This document shows positions 7,700-16,682 of a DNA stretch of 32,133 nucleotides, piece after piece; positions within the stretch are counted from its first letter, which is position 1, and the number at the start of each line of letters is the position of its first letter. The stretch is from Collinsella sp. (lineage in GTDB: Bacteria > Actinomycetota > Coriobacteriia > Coriobacteriales > Coriobacteriaceae): the NCBI GenBank assembly GCA_019414515.1, contig DXLX01000045.1, forward strand, positions 1-32,133, written 5' to 3'. The position numbers and the translations under genes were made by a program. A model generated the notes under the pieces. That model was given only the letters and a program-made list of their open reading frames with translations. It searched no databases and had not been told where the DNA came from.

Positions 7700-8662
7700 A
7701 TGCACGAGAACGACTTTTTTAACGAGGACCTGCTGTGCGCGCTTGCTGGCGTTGCCGGCGAGGACAACGTGTTGATGAGCGAGCCCATGCGCGAACACAC
7801 CACGTTTAAAATCGGCGGCCCGGCCGACGTCTTTGTCACGCCCGATACCGAGCAGGGCCTCGTCGCCACGCTCGATACCTGCTATCGCTGCGATCTACCC
7901 CTCACCATCGTGGGCAACGGCTCCGACTTGCTCGTCGGTGACAAGGGCATCCGCGGCGTCGTCGTGGCGCTTGGCGAGGGCCTCTCCGACATTACGGTCA
8001 ACGGCACGCACGTCACGGCAGCAGCCGGCGCCCTGCTTTCCGATGTCGCCGCGGCGGCAGCCGAGGCCGGTCTCACCGGCATGGAGCCCATCTCGGGCAT
8101 CCCCGGATCGGTCGGCGGCGCCTGCTATATGAACGCCGGCGCCTATGGCGCCTGCATGGCCGAAGTGCTGGAGTCTGTGCGCGTCTACAAGCCCGCCCGC
8201 ATGCTCGACGACGGCACCCGCGGCAGCGGCAACATCATCGAGTTCGATGTCGACGAGCTTAACCTGGGCTATCGCAAGAGCCGCATCGCTGACGACGGCT
8301 TTACCGTGCTTTCGGCCACCTTCAATCTCGCCCCGGGCAACGCCGCGATGATCAAGGCCGACATGGACGACTACCGCCAGCGCCGCGAGGACAAGCAGCC
8401 ACTCGACATGCCGAGCGCCGGCTCCACCTTCAAGCGCCCCGAGGGCTACTTTGCCGGCAAGCTCATCATGGATGCCGGCCTGCGCGGCCATGCTGTCGGC
8501 GGCGCGCAGGTAAGTGAGAAGCACTGCGGCTTCATCGTCAACGCCGACCACGCCACCGCCGCCGACGTCGACGAACTCATCCGCCACATCCAGGCAACCG
8601 TCAAGGACCAATTCGGAGTAGACCTACAACCCGAAGTCCACCGAGTAGGCGAATTTTTATAG
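7700..8662 (+). CDS. murB: UDP-N-acetylenolpyruvoylglucosamine reductase
   Basis: A cytosolic flavoenzyme of 320 aa that reduces UDP-GlcNAc-enolpyruvate to UDP-MurNAc with NADPH, the second committed step of peptidoglycan synthesis. FAD-binding motifs are clear: FKIGGPADVFV, VGNGSDLLVGDKGIRGVVV and SGIPGSVGGACYMNAGAYG. The catalytic Ser lies in SAGSTFKRP (about residue 242) and the catalytic Glu in LQPEVHRVG (about 312). Length and the short C-terminal domain fit the type II MurB group. The ATG at 7700 gives MHENDFF; a TTG at 7655 in frame is less likely because a possible -10 box (TATATT, 7651-7656) overlaps it. A strong bidirectional terminator follows. Confidence 0.96.
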   Translation: MHENDFFNEDLLCALAGVAGEDNVLMSEPMREHTTFKIGGPADVFVTPDTEQGLVATLDTCYRCDLPLTIVGNGSDLLVGDKGIRGVVVALGEGLSDITVNGTHVTAAAGALLSDVAAAAAEAGLTGMEPISGIPGSVGGACYMNAGAYGACMAEVLESVRVYKPARMLDDGTRGSGNIIEFDVDELNLGYRKSRIADDGFTVLSATFNLAPGNAAMIKADMDDYRQRREDKQPLDMPSAGSTFKRPEGYFAGKLIMDAGLRGHAVGGAQVSEKHCGFIVNADHATAADVDELIRHIQATVKDQFGVDLQPEVHRVGEFL

Positions 8663-8691
8663 CCCGCTCGCCGCGGTCCACTTTAATTAAT

Positions 8692-8729
8692 AACGGGACA
8701 AGTGATGTAGCTCACTTGTCCCGTTTTCA
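8692..8729. terminator. Bidirectional terminator between murB and the convergent ORF
   Basis: A perfect 14 bp stem (8692-8705 with 8712-8725) and 6 nt loop are followed by TTTTCATTTATTT on the plus strand. The minus-strand side is AT-rich, so it may also end the convergent ORF. Confidence 0.88.
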
Positions 8730-8730
8730 T

Positions 8731-9192
8731 TTATTTGCGAAGAACATCGGCCATCCGCAGGATTGAAATCATCGACCGATAAGTGAGTTCCACCTTTTCG
8801 CCCGCAAGCAGTCGTTTCGAGCCAATCTCATCTAGCCCCACAAGCCGAGAAAACAGCAAGCTACTCATCGTGCCCTCGTCAATTGATTCCTTTATGGTCT
8901 TCAAAACGTCCGTATCATGAAGCGACGCCGAGCTGTAGGGGGCAACACGAGCGGAACTCTCAATTAACGACGAGACAAAAGGATGGAGATGCTTTGGACA
9001 TAGTCCATCAAACACCACATCCCCATTGTCATCCGAGCCGACTAGTCGCCAACTATAATGATCGACCCAGTCGTCTCCGTCATATATGGTGTCCATGAGC
9101 AACTTCCCGTCTAGAGAGAAACCTGTTTGAACATCGGGGCGCAAGACCGCAATCCATATAGGACCCGCAGCAGCTCCAACCCAACGCACCAC
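8731..9192 (-). CDS. Unrecognised protein, possibly a 5'-truncated gene
   Basis: A 153 aa reading frame with ordinary protein composition (DDWVDHYSWRLVGSDDNGDV and a C-terminal helical part ending RSMISILRMADVLRK). I do not recognise the family. There is no ATG start; the listed start is a GTG at 9192 without a visible ribosome site, and the frame remains open upstream to a stop at 9232-9234. Base composition and codon use are visibly more AT-rich than the neighbours, as is the 9193-9350 stretch. This suggests acquired DNA or a decayed remnant whose 5' end is lost. It faces murB across a shared terminator. Confidence 0.5.
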   Translation of the reverse strand: MVRWVGAAAGPIWIAVLRPDVQTGFSLDGKLLMDTIYDGDDWVDHYSWRLVGSDDNGDVVFDGLCPKHLHPFVSSLIESSARVAPYSSASLHDTDVLKTIKESIDEGTMSSLLFSRLVGLDEIGSKRLLAGEKVELTYRSMISILRMADVLRK

Positions 9193-9345
9193 ACGACAAT
9201 TGTATATTGCGACTATTTTAGATCTACATGATCAGTTCGAGTTCGCAACAAGGCGATTATTGCAGCTAGGTTATATTTCATTTTCCACTTTGATGAGCCG
9301 TCGGCTCCAAATTCCAAAACCGAAGTCCACGGAGTCGATAATTTT

Positions 9346-9376
9346 ATTTAAAAAGAAGGCCCCGAAAGGGGCCTTC
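9346..9376 (-). terminator. Intrinsic terminator for the cell-wall hydrolase transcript
   Basis: A 9 bp stem GAAGGCCCC/GGGGCCTTC (9355-9363 with 9368-9376) around a four-base loop is followed on the minus strand by TTTTTAAAT. It lies downstream of family B repeat 1, so that repeat would be inside the 3' UTR of the hydrolase mRNA. The stretch 9193-9345 shows no gene or other signal. Confidence 0.88.
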
Positions 9377-9431
9377 GCCATCTTTATATCAGACAACCAG
9401 TCCGGTGTATCGCGCTCAGGACCCGAGAGGG

Positions 9432-9556
9432 CCGGGACAGTCCGAGAGGCATAAGGTTGATCGCGAGTTCCGCACGAGCCGGAGAGCACTTAATGTGCTC
9501 TCCGTGCGAGCAGGACTGCCCGAGCAGGCAACCTTATGCCTCTCGGACTGTCCCGG
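9432..9556 (+). repeat. Family B structured element, copy 1
   Basis: Perfect 28 bp inverted arms (9432-9459 and 9529-9556) enclose a 69 bp core at 9460-9528. The core starts ATCGCGAGTTCCGCACGA and ends GAGCAGG. It holds a 9 bp inner stem GGAGAGCAC/GTGCTCTCC with loop TTAAT. Copies 2 and 3 keep the core but not the arm sequences, and the inner stem changes by compensating pairs. The element ends 12 bp before the stop codon of the minus-strand hydrolase gene. Confidence 0.88.
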
Positions 9557-9568
9557 ACCAAACCGCAG

Positions 9569-10774
9569 CTACGACAGCGCAATACCGCCAAGCCAGCCCC
9601 AGCGCACGCCAGAGCCAGTGCCGTAGAACCCAATGAACGAGTCAAGCGACCTCGACGTGATGGCGCCCTCGTTACTCATAACGATGCCGCCGCCAACGTA
9701 GATGCCCACGTGGCCATAGATCAGGCCCGGTATGCCGGTGCCGCTATGCGATGAGTCGGCAACAATCATACCCACCTGCAGCGCCGAGCGGTCGGAGCTA
9801 TAGCACCAGGCGTTAAACATATCGCACGCGTTACCGCCAAAGTAGCCAACGCCGGCGTTACGGAAGACATTGGTAACCCACGCCGCGCACCAGTTCTGAC
9901 CCGGCGAAGGCGTGGAGTAGCACGCGTTGACGACGGCCTGCTGTTTGCCCGAGCCGGCATTCTGTTGCGGGGTTCCGGGCGCATACGATCCGCCACCCGA
10001 GCTTGAACCACCCGAGTAGGAATTGTTCTTGTTCGCGGCGGCGGCAGCAGCGGCGGCCTTCCTGGCAGCCTCCTCAGCCTGGGCGGCAGCGAGGATCTCG
10101 GAATCGCGCTGAGCCATGAGCTCCTTGACGTCGTCGGAAAGACCGTTCAGCACGGTCTGGACTTCTTGCTGCTTGGCCTGCATGTCCTGCATCTGGGCAG
10201 TCTGCTGGTCCTTGAGCTTCTCCAAGTCGGCCTTCTGCGACTCAAGCTCGGTCTTTTGCGCATCGAGCTCTTCCTGGATGGTCTGAATGTCCTCGATGGC
10301 GTCGCGGTCGCTCTTGTTGATCTTCTCAACATAGTGCGCATTGGCGACGAGCTCCTCAAACGAACCCGAGGCGAGCAGCAGCGACAGGATGTTGGTGCCG
10401 CCCGACTTATAGCTGGCGGAAACGCGATCGGAAAGATCGCCGCGCTTCTTTTTGAGCTCGGCCTTCTTTTCGTCAATCTGCGCCTGCGTGCTGTCAATCT
10501 GGCCCTGTACGCCCTCGATATCGTTGAGGGTCTGGGCGTTCTTGTTGGCCAGCGCCGCGTATTCATTTGCGATGCTGTCGAGCTGGGCCTGGACCTCGTC
10601 AAGCTGAGCCTGGGCCGCATTGAGCTTGTCGGTGGTTTCCTTGGTGGCCTCCGCAGCATGGGCGCGAGCGGGCAGACCAAAAAGAACGGCTGCAGAAGCT
10701 GCGCCGAACAGGGCCTTGAGGGCAGTGCGACGCGAAAGCTCCTGGGAAAGGATGGAATCGCTGTTTGGTGACAT
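9569..10774 (-). CDS. Tat-exported coiled-coil peptidoglycan hydrolase (CHAP/NlpC-like C-terminal domain)
   Basis: A 401 aa secreted cell-wall enzyme. Residues 1-40 form a signal peptide with a twin-arginine motif SRRTALK (14-20) and a cleavage site after AHA (38-40). Residues about 42-235 are a long heptad-rich coiled coil (PcsB/EnvC-like N-terminal segment), followed by an Ala-rich then Ser/Gly-rich linker (235-270). The C-terminal domain has NWCAAWVTNVFRNAG (Cys 296) and LIYGHVGIYVGGG (His 355), a Cys-His pair as in CHAP/NlpC-type amidases and endopeptidases. Such proteins cut stem peptides during cell division. The ATG at 10774 has GGAG 7 nt before it. Family B copy 1 and a terminator lie in the 3' UTR. 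Confidence 0.9.
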   Translation of the reverse strand: MSPNSDSILSQELSRRTALKALFGAASAAVLFGLPARAHAAEATKETTDKLNAAQAQLDEVQAQLDSIANEYAALANKNAQTLNDIEGVQGQIDSTQAQIDEKKAELKKKRGDLSDRVSASYKSGGTNILSLLLASGSFEELVANAHYVEKINKSDRDAIEDIQTIQEELDAQKTELESQKADLEKLKDQQTAQMQDMQAKQQEVQTVLNGLSDDVKELMAQRDSEILAAAQAEEAARKAAAAAAAANKNNSYSGGSSSGGGSYAPGTPQQNAGSGKQQAVVNACYSTPSPGQNWCAAWVTNVFRNAGVGYFGGNACDMFNAWCYSSDRSALQVGMIVADSSHSGTGIPGLIYGHVGIYVGGGIVMSNEGAITSRSLDSFIGFYGTGSGVRWGWLGGIALS

Positions 10775-10818
10775 ATCTACTCCGTTACATGTTTATTTAT
10801 ATGTCGCTCAACTCATAC

Positions 10819-10846
10819 ATATTAGCGTACATCCGGCGCATCCCAA
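10819..10846 (-). promoter_or_regulatory. Putative promoter of the cell-wall hydrolase gene
   Basis: Minus-strand -35 TTGGGA (10841-10846) and -10 TAATAT (10819-10824) with a 16 bp spacer, about 45 bp upstream of the start codon. Confidence 0.35.
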
Positions 10847-10998
10847 CGATTTCCACGAACGGCAGCAAACCGTATGGTCGGCGGCTCATATGCAAACGTC
10901 AAGGTCGAGGGTATGCCCACGCCAAACATTTCCATGAGTACGTTAGCATGTTCATCTGCTTTTCCTGCCCTGCACGTTTTGGGTACCCCTGCCTGCGC

Positions 10999-11004
10999 TA
11001 TACT
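10999..11004 (+). promoter_or_regulatory. -10 box of galE
   Basis: TATACT lies 38 bp before the galE ATG. The -35 at the right distance (GTTTTG, 10976-10981) is weak. Confidence 0.4.
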
Positions 11005-11041
11005 CCCCTCAAGAAGTGTTCCTGATTCGATAGGAGACTGC

Positions 11042-12103
11042 ATGTCCAAAGCACTCGACCCCAAAGACACCTGCGTCCTCGTAACCGGTGGCGCCGGCTT
11101 TATCGGCTCGCACACCGTCGTTCAGCTGCTCGAGGGCGGCTACCAGGTCGTCATCGTCGACGACCTCTCCAATTCCAGCGCTGTCGCCGTTGACCGCGTC
11201 AAGACCATCGTGGGCGAAGAGGCTGCCAAAAACCTCACCTTCTACGAGGCTAATGTGCTCGACCGCGAGGCCATGAACAAGATCTTCGACACTCACCAGA
11301 TCGACCGCGTCATCCACTTCGCCGGCTTTAAGGCCGTCGGCGAGTCGGTGAGCAAGCCCGTCGAGTACTATCACAACAACATCGAGAACACCCTGGTGCT
11401 CATCGACGTCATGCGCAACCATGGCTGCAAGTCCATCATCTTCTCGAGCTCCTCGACCGTCTACGGCGACCCGGACAACCCGCCCGTCACCGAGGAAGAC
11501 CCCAAGAAGCCCGCAACCAACCCCTATGGCTGGACCAAGTGGATGATCGAGCAGATCCTTATGGACGTCCACACCGCCGACCCCGAGTGGGACGTCGTGC
11601 TGCTCCGTTACTTCAACCCCATCGGCGCTCATCCGTCGGGCCTGATCGGCGAGGACCCCAAGGGCATCCCCAACAACCTGGTGCCCTATGTCGCCCAGGT
11701 CGCCGTGGGCAAGCTCGAGGCCGTTCAGGTCTATGGCAACGACTACCCCACCCCCGACGGCACCGGCGTGCGCGACTACATCCACGTGTGCGATCTGGCC
11801 TCTGGTCACGTTGCCGCCCTTAACTGGATGAACGGCAAAACCGGCGTCGAGATCTTTAACCTGGGCACCGGCACCGGCACCTCGGTACTCGAGGTCGTCG
11901 CCGCCTTCTCCAAGGCCTGCGGCAAGGAGCTGCCCTACGTGATCCGCGAGCGCCGCGCCGGCGACATCGCTGCCAACTGGTGCGATGCCTCCAAGGCCGA
12001 GCGCATGATGGGCTGGAAGGCCCAGTACGACATCGCGGACATGTGCCGCGATAGCTGGAACTGGCAGAGCCACAACCCCAACGGCTTCGCCGACGCCGAG
12101 TAG
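11042..12103 (+). CDS. galE: UDP-glucose 4-epimerase
   Basis: A 353 aa cytosolic NAD-dependent short-chain dehydrogenase that interconverts UDP-glucose and UDP-galactose (Leloir pathway and precursor supply for surface polysaccharide). The Rossmann motif is VTGGAGFIGSH near the N-terminus. The catalytic Ser/Thr region is FSSSSTVYGDP and the YxxxK pair is YGWTK at residues 162-166. The substrate-binding strand LLRYFNPIGAHPSGLIGEDP and the C-terminal GVRDYIHVCDLASGH are typical of GalE. The start is the ATG at 11042, with AGGAG 5 nt upstream; the open frame upstream of it has no protein character. A terminator follows, so it is probably a single-gene transcript. Confidence 0.96.
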   Translation: MSKALDPKDTCVLVTGGAGFIGSHTVVQLLEGGYQVVIVDDLSNSSAVAVDRVKTIVGEEAAKNLTFYEANVLDREAMNKIFDTHQIDRVIHFAGFKAVGESVSKPVEYYHNNIENTLVLIDVMRNHGCKSIIFSSSSTVYGDPDNPPVTEEDPKKPATNPYGWTKWMIEQILMDVHTADPEWDVVLLRYFNPIGAHPSGLIGEDPKGIPNNLVPYVAQVAVGKLEAVQVYGNDYPTPDGTGVRDYIHVCDLASGHVAALNWMNGKTGVEIFNLGTGTGTSVLEVVAAFSKACGKELPYVIRERRAGDIAANWCDASKAERMMGWKAQYDIADMCRDSWNWQSHNPNGFADAE

Positions 12104-12125
12104 CAAAAACCTACATACCGCTCTT

Positions 12126-12159
12126 GCCCCGATCTCACAATGTGAGGTCGGGGCTTTTT
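12126..12159 (+). terminator. galE terminator
   Basis: A 13 bp stem GCCCCGATCTCAC (12126-12138) pairs with GTGAGGTCGGGGC (12142-12154), with one G-U pair, and is followed by TTTTTC. Confidence 0.9.
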
Positions 12160-12211
12160 CATGGCATGTAACCATTCGCCGAAAATCGACCAACTTTTTT
12201 ATCTTGCCTGT

Positions 12212-12238
12212 ACATGTTTAAACAACATGTTTTACAAT
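12212..12238 (+). promoter_or_regulatory. Palindromic operator and -10 box upstream of malQ
   Basis: ACATGTT (12212-12218), TAAAC, AACATGT (12224-12230) form a perfect 7 bp inverted repeat. A -10 box TACAAT begins 3 bp later (12233-12238). A repressor bound here would block RNA polymerase. Which regulator binds is unknown; the three GntR proteins and the LacI protein of this window are candidates. Confidence 0.5.
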
Positions 12239-12323
12239 AGGCATATCGAATCAGAACATCGGAGGCGGACTGCACACCCATCGGCAGGCCGACCCCACAA
12301 CAAGAAGGTTGGTGAGCGCATTC

Positions 12324-13829
12324 ATGGAGCGTGCAAGCGGCGTCCTCATGCCCGTCTCATCTCTGCCCGGACCATACGGAATCGGCGGCTTTGGCTGGAA
12401 TGCCTACGACTTCGTCGATTTTCTCGCCTCGTGCAAACAACATTACTGGCAGATTCTGCCCCTTACGACGACCAGCTATGGCGATTCGCCCTATCAGTCG
12501 TTCTCGGCCCGCGCGGGCAACCCTAACTTCATTGACTTTGCCGAGCTTATCGAGGCCGGCTATCTGGAGCAGCACGATATCGACGGCGTGTACCTGGGCT
12601 CCGACCCCAGCAACGTCGACTACGGCGCCATCTTTGCTGGCCGCCGCCAAATCCTCGACCGTGCCGCCGAGCGCTTCGCCGCGGATAAACCGGCCGATTT
12701 CGACGACTTTATCCAGGCAAACGAGGGCTGGCTCATTCCCTACTGCGAGTTTATGACCGTGAAAGAGGAGTGCGGGCTCAAGGCCTTTTGGGAGTGGCCC
12801 GAGGAGCTCCGCCGCCGCGGCGAGGCATCCAGCAAGGTCTGCGCCGCCCATCCCGAGCGCATGCTCTACCACCAGATGACGCAGTACTTCTTCGATCGCC
12901 AGTGGGGCCGCCTCAAGGCCTATGCCAACGAGCACGACATCCTGATCATCGGCGACCTGCCCATCTACGTCTCGCGCGACTCCGTCGAGATGTGGGCCAC
13001 GCCCGAGCTCTTTAAGATCGACGCCGCCGGCAATCCCGTGAGCGTCGCCGGCACGCCGCCCGACCAGTTCTCGGCCACCGGCCAGTACTGGGGCAACCCC
13101 ATCTATGACTGGGATGCTATGGAAGCAGACGGCTTCTCCTGGTGGGAAGGCCGCATCCGAGCCGCCCTCGACATGTACGACATCATCCGTCTGGACCACT
13201 TCCGCGGTTTCGAGGCATTTTGGGAGGTGCCGTTCTCCTCTCCCGATTCGTCATATGGTACATGGACGCAGGGTCCCGGCCTCAAGTTCTTCAAGACACT
13301 CGAGGAAAAGCTCGGCACGCTGCCCATCATCGCCGAGGACCTGGGCTTCCTCACCCCCGGCGTCATCGACATGCGCGACAACTCGGGCTTCCCCGGCATG
13401 AAGATCCTGCAGTTTGCCTTTGAGGGCACCAACTCGTACTACCTGCCGCATAACTACATCGCCAACACCGTCGCCTATGTGGGCACCCACGACAACGAAA
13501 CGGCGCGCGGTTGGTTTGAGGGAACGGCCACCCCGCGTCAGCGCGAGCAGGCAGCCCTGTACACCCATCAGCAGACCGGCGAACCCATGGCAGATGCACT
13601 CAATCGCACCATCGCCGCCAGCGTGAGCGATACCTGCATCTACACCATGCAGGACCTGCTCAATCTGGGCAACGAGGCGCGCATTAACACCCCCGCCACC
13701 CTGGGCGGAAACTGGACCTGGCGCATGCTCGATGGCGCCATCACCCGCGAGCTCGAGCACAAGCTCACCGGCTGGACCGAGACCTACTTCCGCATCCCAT
13801 CGGAAGCCGAAATCGAGCTTCCTCAATAG
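12324..13829 (+). CDS. malQ: 4-alpha-glucanotransferase (amylomaltase, GH77)
   Basis: A 501 aa cytosolic enzyme that transfers alpha-1,4-glucan segments between maltodextrins, releasing glucose and making longer chains for phosphorylase. GH77 motifs are all present: PYQSFSARAGNPNFIDF, IGDLPIYVSRDSVEMWA, GTPPDQFSATGQYWGNP, RLDHFRGFEAFW with nucleophile Asp 291, IIAEDLGFLTPGV with acid/base Glu 338, and YVGTHDNETARGW with the third carboxylate. The start is the ATG at 12324 (MERASGVLMP), behind GGTGAG at 7 nt; a GTG at 12309 in frame is possible. It precedes glycogen phosphorylase, the usual partner, but a terminator lies between them. Confidence 0.95.
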   Translation: MERASGVLMPVSSLPGPYGIGGFGWNAYDFVDFLASCKQHYWQILPLTTTSYGDSPYQSFSARAGNPNFIDFAELIEAGYLEQHDIDGVYLGSDPSNVDYGAIFAGRRQILDRAAERFAADKPADFDDFIQANEGWLIPYCEFMTVKEECGLKAFWEWPEELRRRGEASSKVCAAHPERMLYHQMTQYFFDRQWGRLKAYANEHDILIIGDLPIYVSRDSVEMWATPELFKIDAAGNPVSVAGTPPDQFSATGQYWGNPIYDWDAMEADGFSWWEGRIRAALDMYDIIRLDHFRGFEAFWEVPFSSPDSSYGTWTQGPGLKFFKTLEEKLGTLPIIAEDLGFLTPGVIDMRDNSGFPGMKILQFAFEGTNSYYLPHNYIANTVAYVGTHDNETARGWFEGTATPRQREQAALYTHQQTGEPMADALNRTIAASVSDTCIYTMQDLLNLGNEARINTPATLGGNWTWRMLDGAITRELEHKLTGWTETYFRIPSEAEIELPQ

Positions 13830-13877
13830 GAGCCACCGCGCCCGACCCCACCCCACCGTGCGGACGCGACCGCTTTT

Positions 13878-13919
13878 CCCGCGCGAGGCCACTCCAATCC
13901 CCTCGCGCGGGCTTCTTTT
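13878..13919 (+). terminator. Terminator between malQ and glgP
   Basis: A perfect 11 bp stem CCCGCGCGAGG/CCTCGCGCGGG (13878-13888 with 13901-13911) is followed by CTTCTTTT. It may end malQ mRNA fully or only partly, since no clear promoter precedes glgP in the remaining space. Confidence 0.85.
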
Positions 13920-13958
13920 GAATTTCTGACATGTCGTCAACTCGCCACAGGAGGAAAC

Positions 13959-16226
<2,268 letters not shown>

Positions 16227-16256
16227 TTTCGTTTCCTTTACCCATCCTCTTGAAAG

Positions 16257-16286
16257 CGGAGTCGCGGCAACGCGGCTCCGTTTTTT
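16257..16286 (+). terminator. glgP terminator
   Basis: CGGAGTCGCG (16257-16266) pairs with CGCGGCTCCG (16271-16280), one T-G pair, loop GCAA, followed by six T residues. Confidence 0.92.
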
Positions 16287-16326
16287 GTGCCCGCACGTTA
16301 CCCTGTGATCCGACTCGGCCAAACAA

Positions 16327-16542
16327 TCTCGATCCGTAGCAATTACTCAACCAAAACGGTCCCAGCCGTTACAGATTGAGACATACCGGCCCCTCCCCTT
16401 GGGTTTATCTCAATCTGTAACATCTAGCAGGTGTAATTCGCCTTTGGTGTTACAGATTTAGATGAAATGGTTAGCTCAGCGGAACCGTCTCGATCTGTAA
16501 CATCTAACGTCCGAAATCGGCCCTACCTGTTACAGATCAAGA
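16327..16542. repeat. Alternating 14-mer repeat array with a period near 40 bp
   Basis: Six copies of a 14-mer occur in strictly alternating orientation. Reverse copies (TCTCRATCTGTAAC type) start at 16327, 16408 and 16488. Forward copies (GTTACAGATTGAGA type) start at 16368, 16449 and 16529. Start-to-start distances are 41, 40, 41, 39 and 41 bp. The three 27 bp spacers between a reverse and the next forward copy resemble each other (two begin ATCTA); the 25-26 bp spacers of the other phase do not. It is best read as three 55 bp inverted-repeat blocks. It sits between the convergent glgP and ABC operon terminators, with no ORF. Confidence 0.85.
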
Positions 16543-16566
16543 CAAACTGACAGACGGAAAGCCCCA

Positions 16567-16614
16567 ACACAAAGAAAGGCTCCCCTCTCGCCCAGTGGAC
16601 GGGAGGGGAGCCTT
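16567..16614 (-). terminator. Terminator of the ABC importer operon
   Basis: A perfect 12 bp stem (16576-16587 with 16603-16614) is followed on the minus strand by TTTCTTTG. It lies about 70 bp beyond the stop of the ATPase gene. Confidence 0.82.
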
Positions 16615-16682
16615 ATATGTGACCGCGGCAAAAGGATGGCAAAGCCGCAGTCGCCCAAAGGGAGGGCCTGGATGCACCGGGC

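Noticed and set aside
16327..16542. CRISPR array
   Set aside because: Repeats are only 14 bp, alternate in orientation, some spacers are related to each other, and no cas genes are nearby.
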